Shown here: one piece after another, positions 1 to 16,022 of the stretch
Numbering within the stretch: position 1 is the first letter of the stretch
How the letters are laid out: every line of letters starts with the position of its first letter
Origin: Drosophila persimilis
Taxonomy: Eukaryota > Arthropoda > Insecta > Diptera > Drosophilidae
Direction: 5' to 3'
NCBI RefSeq assembly: GCF_003286085.1
Contig: NW_020825288.1
Span: 9,920,001 to 9,984,000 of the forward strand
DNA: 64,000 bases
Notes under the pieces: generated by a model
Told to the model about the DNA's origin: nothing
Database searches by the model: none
What the model saw: the letters and a program-made list of their open reading frames with translations, nothing else
Position numbers and translations under genes: made by a program

Positions 1-309
1 AGCCCTAAAAAAGCAGCCGCTGCCGGTGACAAGAAACTAAAGGTGAAGAAGTCAGTCGCCACCAAGAAGACCGCCGAGAAGAAGAAAACTGAGAAGGCAA
101 AGGCTAAGGATGCGAAGAAAACTGGAACCGTGAAGGCGAAGCCAGCAGCGACAAAGGCCAAGTCGAGCCCAGCAAAACCAAAGCCAAAGCCAAAAGCAAA
201 GGCTGTAGCTGCAGCGGCATCTGTCAAGCCCAAGAAGACAACGAAGAAGCCAGCAGCTCCCGCCACTGTAAAGAAGCCGAAAGCCAAGACGACGGCGGCC
301 AAAAAGTAA
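1..309 (+). CDS. His1: Histone H1, C-terminal tail (partial at window start)
   Basis: The reading frame is open from base 1 and ends with TAA at 307-309. It encodes the last 102 residues of the same H1 found complete at 4,630: a lysine, alanine and proline-rich tail that binds linker DNA. The globular domain lies outside the window. This copy has Ala where the H1 at 4,630 has Thr204. Its stem-loop follows at 387-402. Confidence 0.97.
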   Translation, partial: SPKKAAAAGDKKLKVKKSVATKKTAEKKKTEKAKAKDAKKTGTVKAKPAATKAKSSPAKPKPKPKAKAVAAAASVKPKKTTKKPAAPATVKKPKAKTTAAKK

Positions 310-386
310 AGTGTGAAACTGTACACGTTGGTGTACAAGGTCGCATTCGAAATTTTAGATGTATCCGTCTGAAATTGATTTAAACA

Positions 387-402
387 AGCCCTTTTCAGGG
401 CT
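387..402 (+). terminator. H1 histone 3' stem-loop
   Basis: AGCCCTTTTCAGGGCT: 6-bp stem with a 4-nt TTTC loop, 77 nt after the H1 stop. It is the SLBP-binding signal for non-polyadenylated 3' end formation. Confidence 0.95.
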
Positions 403-699
403 ACAAAACTATATTCAAAAGAGATACAAATTATCGAGCCTTGTCTTGCATACATACGAGTATGCTACAGATATATTGTATATTTAGCATCCAGTTCAAA
501 CGTTATTCAAAGAGTTATTCGGAATGCATTTTTCCCGAACCGAATCAAATACGTACATATGTATGAAAAACCGTTCACACAGACGCTGTATCTCAGAGGT
601 CGGCAATTGAATAAAATTGTTATTGTATTGTGCATATATTTCTTGCATATCGATGAAATTATATATTGAAAATGGAATTTCTTTGGAAGAACATTTTGT
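403..699. other. H1-H2B convergent 3' spacer
   Basis: Lies between the stem-loops of the convergently transcribed H1 and H2B. The purine-rich caaaagagatac just after the H1 stem-loop (about 417-428) is a candidate U7 snRNA-binding downstream element. No other feature is seen; it recurs in all units. Confidence 0.6.
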
Positions 700-715
700 G
701 GCCCTGAAAAGGGCC
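700..715 (-). terminator. H2B histone 3' stem-loop
   Basis: Minus strand GGCCCTTTTCAGGGCC, a 6-bp stem with a TTTC loop, 25 nt after the H2B stop. Confidence 0.95.
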
Positions 716-740
716 TTTTTGGGTTTTGTTCGAAACCAAT

Positions 741-1112
741 TTACTTGGAGCTGGTGTACTTGGTGACAGCCTTGGTTCCCTCACTAACAGCGTGCTTGGC
801 CAGCTCTCCCGGCAGCAGCAGGCGCACAGCCGTTTGGATTTCCCGACTGGTGATGGTTGAGCGCTTGTTGTAATGAGCCAAGCGAGACGCCTCGGCAGCA
901 ATGCGCTCGAAGATGTCATTTACAAAGCTGTTCATGATGCTCATCGCTTTCGACGAAATACCAGTGTCAGGATGGACTTGCTTCAGAACTTTGTAAATAT
1001 AGATGGCATAGCTCTCCTTCCTCTTGCGCTTCTTCTTCTTGTCGTTCTTGGTGATGTTCTTCTGAGCCTTTCCAGCCTTTTTGGCTGCCTTTCCACTAGT
1101 CTTGGGAGGCAT
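741..1112 (-). CDS. His2B: Histone H2B
   Basis: A 123-residue core histone that pairs with H2A in the nucleosome. The basic N-terminal tail ([19 protein letters not shown]) is followed by the histone fold from about residue 33 ([19 protein letters not shown]) and the C-terminal helix ending AVTKYTSSK, which includes the conserved lysine that is ubiquitylated in this family. Length matches Drosophila H2B exactly. It is transcribed divergently from H2A across a 228-bp shared promoter, which fits co-expression of the dimer partners in S phase. The mRNA 3' end is set by the stem-loop at 700-715, 25 nt past the stop codon, and there is no nearby polyadenylation signal of the usual kind. Confidence 0.98.
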
Positions 1113-1715
<603 letters not shown>

Positions 1716-1767
1716 ATGTTCCAATAGCAAAAACAATTTACATTCTTGTACAATATATAAACCAAAA

Positions 1768-1783
1768 CGTCCTTTTCAGGACG
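1768..1783 (+). terminator. H2A histone 3' stem-loop
   Basis: CGTCCTTTTCAGGACG, 6-bp stem and TTTC loop, 53 nt after the H2A stop. Confidence 0.95.
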
Positions 1784-2238
1784 ACCAAACTATGACAAAA
1801 GAATTAAGAGAATTTTCATAATTTATTATCATTCATTATTATCAGTTGAAATAAAATGCACATATTTGTGTTTTTTTGGTACAGGGCCTAAAAGAAAGTA
1901 CAGTTGCGTCCGACTCATCTGAACAACGGATGAAATTCAATGTTTGCTTGCCAAGAAAGAAGCCAAATTTTACCTACCTACCCAAGTTTATCTACGAGAA
2001 TACTTTCGATCAAAAAGTTCCCATCTTGGAAAGATGGCTGAACTTTTAGACTGAAAGAAAGAAAAACACTATATGCAGCGCACATACATATGTATGTACA
2101 TAGTAGATGGGAATTGCGTATTGCAATCAATGACTCGACAATCAATTCATTTTTTCTTTCATTATTCTGCTTTTACTTCACTATTATCAAGTACGATTCA
2201 TGATTTTGAAAATATGTCTCTCTTCTAGATTATTTTGT
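1784..2238. other. H2A-H4 convergent 3' spacer
   Basis: 455 bp between the H2A and H4 stem-loops. Purine-rich stretches suited to U7 pairing follow the H2A stem-loop (caaaagaattaagaga, about 1,796-1,811). No gene is seen. Confidence 0.6.
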
Positions 2239-2254
2239 GGTCCTGAAAAGGACC
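2239..2254 (-). terminator. H4 histone 3' stem-loop
   Basis: Minus strand GGTCCTTTTCAGGACC, 50 nt after the H4 stop. Confidence 0.95.
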
Positions 2255-2303
2255 GATTGTTTAATTTATGGTTACTTTTGAACTGCAGACTATACAGATT
2301 TTC

Positions 2304-3281
<978 letters not shown>

Positions 3282-3324
3282 GTTGATATTTCTTCGTCAG
3301 GCGCATATAAATTTCATACAAATC

Positions 3325-3340
3325 GGTCCTTTTCAGGACC
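3325..3340 (+). terminator. H3 histone 3' stem-loop
   Basis: GGTCCTTTTCAGGACC, 43 nt after the H3 stop. Confidence 0.95.
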
Positions 3341-4629
3341 ACAAAATAATTTTCAATGAGATTTTTTATTTCTGCATACTCGTACTATTTTTCCCAAATA
3401 AAATATTTGTAATTTTGTCTTTGCTTTGTGCTAGAGCGTTGGTTTAGATACAAAACAGAATTGGATTGGGAGAATACCGTATACGATCCGTATTAAATGT
3501 ATAGTTAGACGAATGTTTTGACATCTTCTGGTTTTTCATTCAAGAATTTTGCTGATTGTAAGAATTCTAAAAGGCGGACAACATTTGTGTAGGGTTAAAT
3601 TGCGGCGACACATATAATTTCTATGTATTTGGGAAAGAAAAATATATTTTTGTTGCGAGGTGATAAACCTATCAGAAACAAACAGATAGACCTGTGGAAC
3701 TAGAATAGAATACAAACCCTTTTAACGCAATTTTAGATTTTTCCAATGACCAATAAATTGCATTTGATATTTTTCGAATCTACTACTGGTATACTAGTAT
3801 GCAATAATTGGTCGTTATAAATGAAAATATATGAAAATCTTCAACAAAAGTAAATGAAATATGTTCTTAAGATTCGTATAAATTGGTATAGACAATAAAA
3901 TTTACGTAAAATTTATTTTTTCGATTTTTACTTTGAGATGAACTTAATTTGTAGTGCTATGTGGGTAAGAAAGTATGTTATTTATGGGTAAATATTGGCA
4001 AAAATGGATCAGAAATAATATAAAATTGAAAATCGTGTTCATTTCCTTAAGAAAAATGGTTTTAAACAATATATTTTTAAGCATTTATATTTTTTGACCC
4101 CTAAATTGAATGTTGAACATATCCAGAAAGTGGTCTTTTTGTACCTAATAGGGTTATCTTCAAAACGATTTTAAAATACCATACTAAACGATATGTGAAT
4201 ATATGTTTATTGTCTCTTAAAGTAAATTAATCAAATTTTATGTTTAAAAAAAAAGTTTATCAAAATGAGCCAGCATTGTTATTTATTAATATCATTGAAT
4301 CCAAAATATAAGAGTTGGATAACTAGTTGTCAAAGTTTGCACAATTATTAAAAATCGATGATGGACGATATTCACAAAATAAATGATTTACAGTAATATT
4401 TGAAATATTTAACAATATGAATCAATGAAAATATATTTCAATTATTTAATAGTTATATATAGAAAAGCAAATATAAGCCAGACGTTCAATGAAACTTCTA
4501 ACAAACAAATCACCAATGCTAAAATCATCTTCGTGCTACCCTTCTACTCGCTTCTCATTCGAACGAGGGACCATAGCCCAGGTCCACAACGGCGTTTTTT
4601 CATTGAAAAGTGTAATTTTGTAAAGAATA
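3341..4629. promoter_or_regulatory. AT-rich H3-H1 spacer with TATA-less H1 promoter
   Basis: A 1.29-kb strongly AT-rich spacer, the longest non-coding part of the unit. No TATA box sits at a suitable distance from the H1 ATG. A CATTC-type cap motif (tcattcg) lies at 4,555-4,561, about 70 nt before the ATG. Drosophila H1 is known to use a TATA-less, TRF2-dependent promoter, and this layout fits. The rest shows no coding potential. Confidence 0.65.
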
Positions 4630-5403
4630 ATGTCTGATTCTGCAGTTGCAACATCCGCGTCTCCAGTGGCTGCTCCACCAGTACCAGCGGAGAAGAAGGT
4701 GGCCGCCAAAAAGGCATCTGGATCCGCTGCTGCTACTGCAAAGGCAAAGAAGCCCACAGCTCCACCATCGCATCCCCCAACTCAGCAAATGGTTGACGCT
4801 TCGATTAAGAGCTTGAAGGAACGTGGCGGCTCATCGCTTTTGGCAATCAAGAAATATATTACTGCCGAATACAAATGCGATGCCCAGAAACTGGCCCCAT
4901 TTATCAAGAAGTACTTGAAGTCGGCCGTTGCCAATGGAAAGCTGATCCAAACAAAGGGAAAGGGTGCATCTGGTTCGTTTAAGCTGTCGGCTTCCGCCAA
5001 AAAGGAGCCTAAGCCAAAGGTTGCATCTGTCGAGAAGAAAGTTAAAAGTAAGAAGGTGGCGTCATCGTCGTCGGCGGCAACCAAGAAGACAGCAAGCCCT
5101 AAAAAAGCAGCCGCTGCCGGTGACAAGAAACTAAAGGTGAAGAAGTCAGTCGCCACCAAGAAGACCGCCGAGAAGAAGAAAACTGAGAAGGCAAAGGCTA
5201 AGGATGCGAAGAAAACTGGAACCGTGAAGGCGAAGCCAACAGCGACAAAGGCCAAGTCGAGCCCAGCAAAACCAAAGCCAAAGCCAAAAGCAAAGGCTGT
5301 AGCTGCAGCGGCATCTGTCAAGCCCAAGAAGACAACGAAGAAGCCAGCAGCTCCCGCCACTGTAAAGAAGCCGAAAGCCAAGACGACGGCGGCCAAAAAG
5401 TAA
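4630..5403 (+). CDS. His1: Linker histone H1
   Basis: A 257-residue linker histone that binds DNA at the nucleosome entry/exit site and compacts chromatin. Residues 1-44 are an Ala/Pro/Lys-rich N-terminal arm. Residues about 45-120 form the winged-helix globular domain (start [20 protein letters not shown], then the KKYLKSAV and [10 protein letters not shown] blocks). The rest is a basic tail rich in AKK and PKK. Length is close to the 256 residues of D. melanogaster H1. The ATG follows a short TATA-less leader. This copy alone has Thr at residue 204 (ACA at 5,239; GCA in the others), and its 3' stem-loop carries a mismatch, so it may be the least well processed H1 of the array. The long open frame on the opposite strand is a shadow of the low-complexity coding bias. 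Confidence 0.97.
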   Translation: MSDSAVATSASPVAAPPVPAEKKVAAKKASGSAAATAKAKKPTAPPSHPPTQQMVDASIKSLKERGGSSLLAIKKYITAEYKCDAQKLAPFIKKYLKSAVANGKLIQTKGKGASGSFKLSASAKKEPKPKVASVEKKVKSKKVASSSSAATKKTASPKKAAAAGDKKLKVKKSVATKKTAEKKKTEKAKAKDAKKTGTVKAKPTATKAKSSPAKPKPKPKAKAVAAAASVKPKKTTKKPAAPATVKKPKAKTTAAKK

Positions 5404-5480
5404 AGTGTGAAACTGTACACGTTGGTGTACAAGGTCGCATTCGAAATTTTAGATGTATCCGTCTGAAATTGATTTAAACA

Positions 5481-5496
5481 AGCCCTTTTCAGGCCT
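5481..5496 (+). terminator. H1 3' stem-loop with a stem mismatch
   Basis: Reads AGCCCTTTTCAGGCCT. The third base pair is C opposite C instead of C-G, so the stem is interrupted. Confidence 0.93.
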
Positions 5497-5793
5497 ACAA
5501 AACTATATTCAAAAGAGATACAAATTATCGAGCCTTGTCTTGCATACATACGAGTATGCTACAGATATATTGTATATTTAGCATCCAGTTCAAACGTTAT
5601 TCAAAGAGTTATTCGGAATGCATTTTTCCCGAACCGAATCAAATACGTACATATGTATGAAAAACCGTTCGCACAGACGCTGTATCTCAGAGGTCGGCAA
5701 TTGAATAAAATTGTTATTGTATTGTGCATATATTTCTTGCATATCGATGAAATTATATATTGAAAATGGAATTTCTTTGGAAGAACATTTTGT

Positions 5794-5809
5794 GGCCCTG
5801 AAAAGGGCC
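5794..5809 (-). terminator. H2B histone 3' stem-loop
   Basis: Intact, serving the H2B at 5,835. Confidence 0.95.
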
Positions 5810-5834
5810 TTTTTGGGTTTTGTTCGAAACCAAT

Positions 5835-6206
5835 TTACTTGGAGCTGGTGTACTTGGTGACAGCCTTGGTTCCCTCACTAACAGCGTGCTTGGCCAGCTC
5901 TCCCGGCAGCAGCAGGCGCACAGCCGTTTGGATTTCCCGACTGGTGATGGTTGAGCGCTTGTTGTAATGAGCCAAGCGAGACGCCTCGGCAGCAATGCGC
6001 TCGAAGATGTCATTTACAAAGCTGTTCATGATGCTCATCGCTTTCGACGAAATACCAGTGTCAGGATGGACTTGCTTCAGAACTTTGTAAATATAGATGG
6101 CATAGCTCTCCTTCCTCTTGCGCTTCTTCTTCTTGTCGTTCTTGGTGATGTTCTTCTGAGCCTTTCCAGCCTTTTTGGCTGCCTTTCCACTAGTCTTGGG
6201 AGGCAT
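5835..6206 (-). CDS. His2B: Histone H2B
   Basis: Second copy, same 123-residue protein as at 741. It shares its promoter with the H2A copy that has the altered TATA box. Stem-loop at 5,794-5,809. Confidence 0.98.
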
Positions 6207-6809
<603 letters not shown>

Positions 6810-6861
6810 ATGTTCCAATAGCAAAAACAATTTACATTCTTGTACAATATATAAACCAAAA

Positions 6862-6877
6862 CGTCCTTTTCAGGACG
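6862..6877 (+). terminator. H2A histone 3' stem-loop
   Basis: Intact, serving the H2A at 6,435. Confidence 0.95.
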
Positions 6878-7332
6878 ACCAAACTATGACAAAAGAATTA
6901 AGAGAATTTTCATAATTTATTATCATTCATTATTATCAGTTGAAATAAAATGCACATATTTGTGTTTTTTTGGTACAGGGCCTAAAAGAAAGTACAGTTG
7001 CGTCCGACTCATCTGAACAACGGATGAAATTCAATGTTTGCTTGCCAAGAAAGAAGCCAAATTTTACCTACCTACCCAAGTTTATCTACGAGAATACTTT
7101 CGATCAAAAAGTTCCCATCTTGGAAAGATGGCTGAACTTTTAGACTGAAAGAAAGAAAAACACTATATGCAGCGCACATACATATGTATGTACATAGTAG
7201 ATGGGAATTGCGTATTGCAATCAATGACTCGACAATCAATTCATTTTTTCTTTCATTATTCTGCTTTTACTTCACTATTATCAAGTACGATTCATGATTT
7301 TGAAAATATGTCTCTCTTCTAGATTATTTTGT
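6878..7332. other. H2A-H4 spacer, unit 2
   Basis: Matches the unit 1 spacer; no gene seen. Confidence 0.6.
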
Positions 7333-7348
7333 GGTCCTGAAAAGGACC
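7333..7348 (-). terminator. H4 histone 3' stem-loop
   Basis: Intact, serving the H4 at 7,398. Confidence 0.95.
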
Positions 7349-7397
7349 GATTGTTTAATTTATGGTTACTTTTGAACTGCAGACTATACAGATTTTC

Positions 7398-8375
<978 letters not shown>

Positions 8376-8418
8376 GTTGATATTTCTTCGTCAGGCGCAT
8401 ATAAATTTCATACAAATC

Positions 8419-8434
8419 GGTCCTTTTCAGGACC
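8419..8434 (+). terminator. H3 histone 3' stem-loop
   Basis: Intact, serving the H3 at 7,965. Confidence 0.95.
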
Positions 8435-9723
8435 ACAAAATAATTTTCAATGAGATTTTTTATTTCTGCATACTCGTACTATTTTTCCCAAATAAAATAT
8501 TTGTAATTTTGTCTTTGCTTTGTGCTAGAGCGTTGGTTTAGATACAAAACAGAATTGGATTGGGAGAATACCGTATACGATCCGTATTAAATGTATAGTT
8601 AGACGAATGTTTTGACATCTTCTGGTTTTTCATTCAAGAATTTTGCTGATTGTAAGAATTCTAAAAGGCGGACAACATTTGTGTAGGGTTAAATTGCGGC
8701 GACACATATAATTTCTATGTATTTGGGAAAGAAAAATATATTTTTGTTGCGAGGTGATAAACCTATCAGAAACAAACAGATAGACCTGTGGAACTAGAAT
8801 AGAATACAAACCCTTTTAACGCAATTTTAGATTTTTCCAATGACCAATAAATTGCATTTGATATTTTTCGAATCTACTACTGGTATACTAGTATGCAATA
8901 ATTGGTCGTTATAAATGAAAATATATGAAAATCTTCAACAAAAGTAAATGAAATATGTTCTTAAGATTCGTATAAATTGGTATAGACAATAAAATTTACG
9001 TAAAATTTATTTTTTCGATTTTTACTTTGAGATGAACTTAATTTGTAGTGCTATGTGGGTAAGAAAGTATGTTATTTATGGGTAAATATTGGCAAAAATG
9101 GATCAGAAATAATATAAAATTGAAAATCGTGTTCATTTCCTTAAGAAAAATGGTTTTAAACAATATATTTTTAAGCATTTATATTTTTTGACCCCTAAAT
9201 TGAATGTTGAACATATCCAGAAAGTGGTCTTTTTGTACCTAATAGGGTTATCTTCAAAACGATTTTAAAATACCATACTAAACGATATGTGAATATATGT
9301 TTATTGTCTCTTAAAGTAAATTAATCAAATTTTATGTTTAAAAAAAAAGTTTATCAAAATGAGCCAGCATTGTTATTTATTAATATCATTGAATCCAAAA
9401 TATAAGAGTTGGATAACTAGTTGTCAAAGTTTGCACAATTATTAAAAATCGATGATGGACGATATTCACAAAATAAATGATTTACAGTAATATTTGAAAT
9501 ATTTAACAATATGAATCAATGAAAATATATTTCAATTATTTAATAGTTATATATAGAAAAGCAAATATAAGCCAGACGTTCAATGAAACTTCTAACAAAC
9601 AAATCACCAATGCTAAAATCATCTTCGTACTACCCTTCTACTCGCTTCTCATTCGAACGAGGGACCATAGCCCAGGTCCACAACGGCGTTTTTTCATTGA
9701 AAAGTGTAATTTTGTAAAGAATA
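8435..9723. promoter_or_regulatory. H3-H1 spacer and H1 promoter, unit 2
   Basis: Same as unit 1 apart from A for G at 9,629. The cap-like motif is at 9,649-9,655. Confidence 0.65.
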
Positions 9724-10497
9724 ATGTCTGATTCTGCAGTTGCAACATCCGCGTCTCCAGTGGCTGCTCCACCAGTACCAGCGGAGAAGAAGGTGGCCGC
9801 CAAAAAGGCATCTGGATCCGCTGCTGCTACTGCAAAGGCAAAGAAGCCCACAGCTCCACCATCGCATCCCCCAACTCAGCAAATGGTTGACGCTTCGATT
9901 AAGAGCTTGAAGGAACGTGGCGGCTCATCGCTTTTGGCAATCAAGAAATATATTACTGCCGAATACAAATGCGATGCCCAGAAACTGGCCCCATTTATCA
10001 AGAAGTACTTGAAGTCGGCCGTTGCCAATGGAAAGCTGATCCAAACAAAGGGAAAGGGTGCATCTGGTTCGTTTAAGCTGTCGGCTTCCGCCAAAAAGGA
10101 GCCTAAGCCAAAGGTTGCATCTGTCGAGAAGAAAGTTAAAAGTAAGAAGGTGGCGTCATCGTCGTCGGCGGCAACCAAGAAGACAGCAAGCCCTAAAAAA
10201 GCAGCCGCTGCCGGTGACAAGAAACTAAAGGTGAAGAAGTCAGTCGCCACCAAGAAGACCGCCGAGAAGAAGAAAACTGAGAAGGCAAAGGCTAAGGATG
10301 CGAAGAAAACTGGAACCGTGAAGGCGAAGCCAGCAGCGACAAAGGCCAAGTCGAGCCCAGCAAAACCAAAGCCAAAGCCAAAAGCAAAGGCTGTAGCTGC
10401 AGCGGCATCTGTCAAGCCCAAGAAGACAACGAAGAAGCCAGCAGCTCCCGCCACTGTAAAGAAGCCGAAAGCCAAGACGACGGCGGCCAAAAAGTAA
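9724..10497 (+). CDS. His1: Linker histone H1
   Basis: A 257-residue copy with Ala204, which looks like the array consensus. It is followed by an intact stem-loop at 10,575. It differs from the 4,630 copy by the residue-204 codon and by A instead of G in the upstream region at 9,629. Confidence 0.97.
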   Translation: MSDSAVATSASPVAAPPVPAEKKVAAKKASGSAAATAKAKKPTAPPSHPPTQQMVDASIKSLKERGGSSLLAIKKYITAEYKCDAQKLAPFIKKYLKSAVANGKLIQTKGKGASGSFKLSASAKKEPKPKVASVEKKVKSKKVASSSSAATKKTASPKKAAAAGDKKLKVKKSVATKKTAEKKKTEKAKAKDAKKTGTVKAKPAATKAKSSPAKPKPKPKAKAVAAAASVKPKKTTKKPAAPATVKKPKAKTTAAKK

Positions 10498-10574
10498 AGT
10501 GTGAAACTGTACACGTTGGTGTACAAGGTCGCATTCGAAATTTTAGATGTATCCGTCTGAAATTGATTTAAACA

Positions 10575-10590
10575 AGCCCTTTTCAGGGCT
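10575..10590 (+). terminator. H1 histone 3' stem-loop
   Basis: Intact consensus form for the H1 at 9,724. Confidence 0.95.
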
Positions 10591-10887
10591 ACAAAACTAT
10601 ATTCAAAAGAGATACAAATTATCGAGCCTTGTCTTGCATACATACGAGTATGCTACAGATATATTGTATATTTAGCATCCAGTTCAAACGTTATTCAAAG
10701 AGTTATTCGGAATGCATTTTTCCCGAACCGAATCAAATACGTACATATGTATGAAAAACCGTTCACACAGACGCTGTATCTCAGAGGTCGGCAATTGAAT
10801 AAAATTGTTATTGTATTGTGCATATATTTCTTGCATATCGATGAAATTATATATTGAAAATGGAATTTCTTTGGAAGAACATTTTGT

Positions 10888-10903
10888 GGCCCTGAAAAGG
10901 GCC
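10888..10903 (-). terminator. H2B histone 3' stem-loop
   Basis: Intact, serving the H2B at 10,929. Confidence 0.95.
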
Positions 10904-10928
10904 TTTTTGGGTTTTGTTCGAAACCAAT

Positions 10929-11300
10929 TTACTTGGAGCTGGTGTACTTGGTGACAGCCTTGGTTCCCTCACTAACAGCGTGCTTGGCCAGCTCTCCCGG
11001 CAGCAGCAGGCGCACAGCCGTTTGGATTTCCCGACTGGTGATGGTTGAGCGCTTGTTGTAATGAGCCAAGCGAGACGCCTCGGCAGCAATGCGCTCGAAG
11101 ATGTCATTTACAAAGCTGTTCATGATGCTCATCGCTTTCGACGAAATACCAGTGTCAGGATGGACTTGCTTCAGAACTTTGTAAATATAGATGGCATAGC
11201 TCTCCTTCCTCTTGCGCTTCTTCTTCTTGTCGTTCTTGGTGATGTTCTTCTGAGCCTTTCCAGCCTTTTTGGCTGCCTTTCCACTAGTCTTGGGAGGCAT
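10929..11300 (-). CDS. His2B: Histone H2B
   Basis: Third copy, protein unchanged. Stem-loop at 10,888-10,903. Confidence 0.98.
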
Positions 11301-11903
<603 letters not shown>

Positions 11904-11955
11904 ATGTTCCAATAGCAAAAACAATTTACATTCTTGTACAATATATAAACCAAAA

Positions 11956-11971
11956 CGTCCTTTTCAGGACG
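11956..11971 (+). terminator. H2A histone 3' stem-loop
   Basis: Intact, serving the H2A at 11,529. Confidence 0.95.
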
Positions 11972-12426
11972 ACCAAACTATGACAAAAGAATTAAGAGAA
12001 TTTTCATAATTTATTATCATTCATTATTATCAGTTGAAATAAAATGCACATATTTGTGTTTTTTTGGTACAGGGCCTAAAAGAAAGTACAGTTGCGTCCG
12101 ACTCATCTGAACAACGGATGAAATTCAATGTTTGCTTGCCAAGAAAGAAGCCAAATTTTACCTACCTACCCAAGTTTATCTACGAGAATACTTTCGATCA
12201 AAAAGTTCCCATCTTGGAAAGATGGCTGAACTTTTAGACTGAAAGAAAGAAAAACACTATATGCAGCGCACATACATATGTATGTACATAGTAGATGGGA
12301 ATTGCGTATTGCAATCAATGACTCGACAATCAATTCATTTTTTCTTTCATTATTCTGCTTTTACTTCACTATTATCAAGTACGATTCATGATTTTGAAAA
12401 TATGTCTCTCTTCTAGATTATTTTGT
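11972..12426. other. H2A-H4 spacer, unit 3
   Basis: Matches the unit 1 spacer; no gene seen. Confidence 0.6.
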
Positions 12427-12442
12427 GGTCCTGAAAAGGACC
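12427..12442 (-). terminator. H4 histone 3' stem-loop
   Basis: Intact, serving the H4 at 12,492. Confidence 0.95.
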
Positions 12443-12491
12443 GATTGTTTAATTTATGGTTACTTTTGAACTGCAGACTATACAGATTTTC

Positions 12492-13469
<978 letters not shown>

Positions 13470-13512
13470 GTTGATATTTCTTCGTCAGGCGCATATAAAT
13501 TTCATACAAATC

Positions 13513-13528
13513 GGTCCTTTTCAGGACC
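13513..13528 (+). terminator. H3 histone 3' stem-loop
   Basis: Intact, serving the H3 at 13,059. Confidence 0.95.
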
Positions 13529-14817
13529 ACAAAATAATTTTCAATGAGATTTTTTATTTCTGCATACTCGTACTATTTTTCCCAAATAAAATATTTGTAA
13601 TTTTGTCTTTGCTTTGTGCTAGAGCGTTGGTTTAGATACAAAACAGAATTGGATTGGGAGAATACCGTATACGATCCGTATTAAATGTATAGTTAGACGA
13701 ATGTTTTGACATCTTCTGGTTTTTCATTCAAGAATTTTGCTGATTGTAAGAATTCTAAAAGGCGGACAACATTTGTGTAGGGTTAAATTGCGGCGACACA
13801 TATAATTTCTATGTATTTGGGAAAGAAAAATATATTTTTGTTGCGAGGTGATAAACCTATCAGAAACAAACAGATAGACCTGTGGAACTAGAATAGAATA
13901 CAAACCCTTTTAACGCAATTTTAGATTTTTCCAATGACCAATAAATTGCATTTGATATTTTTCGAATCTACTACTGGTATACTAGTATGCAATAATTGGT
14001 CGTTATAAATGAAAATATATGAAAATCTTCAACAAAAGTAAATGAAATATGTTCTTAAGATTCGTATAAATTGGTATAGACAATAAAATTTACGTAAAAT
14101 TTATTTTTTCGATTTTTACTTTGAGATGAACTTAATTTGTAGTGCTATGTGGGTAAGAAAGTATGTTATTTATGGGTAAATATTGGCAAAAATGGATCAG
14201 AAATAATATAAAATTGAAAATCGTGTTCATTTCCTTAAGAAAAATGGTTTTAAACAATATATTTTTAAGCATTTATATTTTTTGACCCCTAAATTGAATG
14301 TTGAACATATCCAGAAAGTGGTCTTTTTGTACCTAATAGGGTTATCTTCAAAACGATTTTAAAATACCATACTAAACGATATGTGAATATATGTTTATTG
14401 TCTCTTAAAGTAAATTAATCAAATTTTATGTTTAAAAAAAAAGTTTATCAAAATGAGCCAGCATTGTTATTTATTAATATCATTGAATCCAAAATATAAG
14501 AGTTGGATAACTAGTTGTCAAAGTTTGCACAATTATTAAAAATCGATGATGGACGATATTCACAAAATAAATGATTTACAGTAATATTTGAAATATTTAA
14601 CAATATGAATCAATGAAAATATATTTCAATTATTTAATAGTTATATATAGAAAAGCAAATATAAGCCAGACGTTCAATGAAACTTCTAACAAACAAATCA
14701 CCAATGCTAAAATCATCTTCGTACTACCCTTCTACTCGCTTCTCATTCGAACGAGGGACCATAGCCCAGGTCCACAACGCCGTTTTTTCATTGAAAAGTG
14801 TAATTTTGTAAAGAATA
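13529..14817. promoter_or_regulatory. H3-H1 spacer and H1 promoter, unit 3
   Basis: Same layout; one private change in the H1 leader near 14,780. Cap-like motif at 14,743-14,749. Confidence 0.65.
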
Positions 14818-15591
14818 ATGTCTGATTCTGCAGTTGCAACATCCGCGTCTCCAGTGGCTGCTCCACCAGTACCAGCGGAGAAGAAGGTGGCCGCCAAAAA
14901 GGCATCTGGATCCGCTGCTGCTACTGCAAAGGCAAAGAAGCCCACAGCTCCACCATCGCATCCCCCAACTCAGCAAATGGTTGACGCTTCGATTAAGAGC
15001 TTGAAGGAACGTGGCGGCTCATCGCTTTTGGCAATCAAGAAATATATTACTGCCGAATACAAATGCGATGCCCAGAAACTGGCCCCATTTATCAAGAAGT
15101 ACTTGAAGTCGGCCGTTGCCAATGGAAAGCTGATCCAAACAAAGGGAAAGGGTGCATCTGGTTCGTTTAAGCTGTCGGCTTCCGCCAAAAAGGAGCCTAA
15201 GCCAAAGGTTGCATCTGTCGAGAAGAAAGTTAAAAGTAAGAAGGTGGCGTCATCGTCGTCGGCGGCAACCAAGAAGACAGCAAGCCCTAAAAAAGCAGCC
15301 GCTGCCGGTGACAAGAAACTAAAGGTGAAGAAGTCAGTCGCCACCAAGAAGACCGCCGAGAAGAAGAAAACTGAGAAGGCAAAGGCTAAGGATGCGAAGA
15401 AAACTGGAACCGTGAAGGCGAAGCCAGCAGCGACAAAGGCCAAGTCGAGCCCAGCAAAACCAAAGCCAAAGCCAAAAGCAAAGGCTGTAGCTGCAGCGGC
15501 ATCTGTCAAGCCCAAGAAGACAACGAAGAAGCCAGCAGCTCCCGCCACTGTAAAGAAGCCGAAAGCCAAGACGACGGCGGCCAAAAAGTAA
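14818..15591 (+). CDS. His1: Linker histone H1
   Basis: A 257-residue consensus copy with an intact stem-loop at 15,669. Its leader has a private G-to-C change near 14,780 (caacgccg where other copies read caacggcg), outside the coding region. Confidence 0.97.
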   Translation: MSDSAVATSASPVAAPPVPAEKKVAAKKASGSAAATAKAKKPTAPPSHPPTQQMVDASIKSLKERGGSSLLAIKKYITAEYKCDAQKLAPFIKKYLKSAVANGKLIQTKGKGASGSFKLSASAKKEPKPKVASVEKKVKSKKVASSSSAATKKTASPKKAAAAGDKKLKVKKSVATKKTAEKKKTEKAKAKDAKKTGTVKAKPAATKAKSSPAKPKPKPKAKAVAAAASVKPKKTTKKPAAPATVKKPKAKTTAAKK

Positions 15592-15668
15592 AGTGTGAAA
15601 CTGTACACGTTGGTGTACAAGGTCGCATTCGAAATTTTAGATGTATCCGTCTGAAATTGATTTAAACA

Positions 15669-15684
15669 AGCCCTTTTCAGGGCT
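15669..15684 (+). terminator. H1 histone 3' stem-loop
   Basis: Intact consensus form for the H1 at 14,818. Confidence 0.95.
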
Positions 15685-15981
15685 ACAAAACTATATTCAA
15701 AAGAGATACAAATTATCGAGCCTTGTCTTGCATACATACGAGTATGCTACAGATATATTGTATATTTAGCATCCAGTTCAAACGTTATTCAAAGAGTTAT
15801 TCGGAATGCATTTTTCCCGAACCGAATCAAATACGTACATATGTATGAAAAACCGTTCACACAGACGCTGTATCTCAGAGGTCGGCAATTGAATAAAATT
15901 GTTATTGTATTGTGCATATATTTCTTGCATATCGATGAAATTATATATTGAAAATGGAATTTCTTTGGAAGAACATTTTGT

Positions 15982-15997
15982 GGCCCTGAAAAGGGCC
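15982..15997 (-). terminator. H2B histone 3' stem-loop
   Basis: Intact, serving the H2B at 16,023. Confidence 0.95.
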
Positions 15998-16022
15998 TTT
16001 TTGGGTTTTGTTCGAAACCAAT

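Noticed and set aside
4782..5549. Long open frame antisense to H1 (255 codons), repeated in each unit
   Set aside because: It is the complement of lysine/alanine codons, gives a Phe/Ala/Val-rich chain without motifs, and has the same extent in each H1 only because the array is homogenised.
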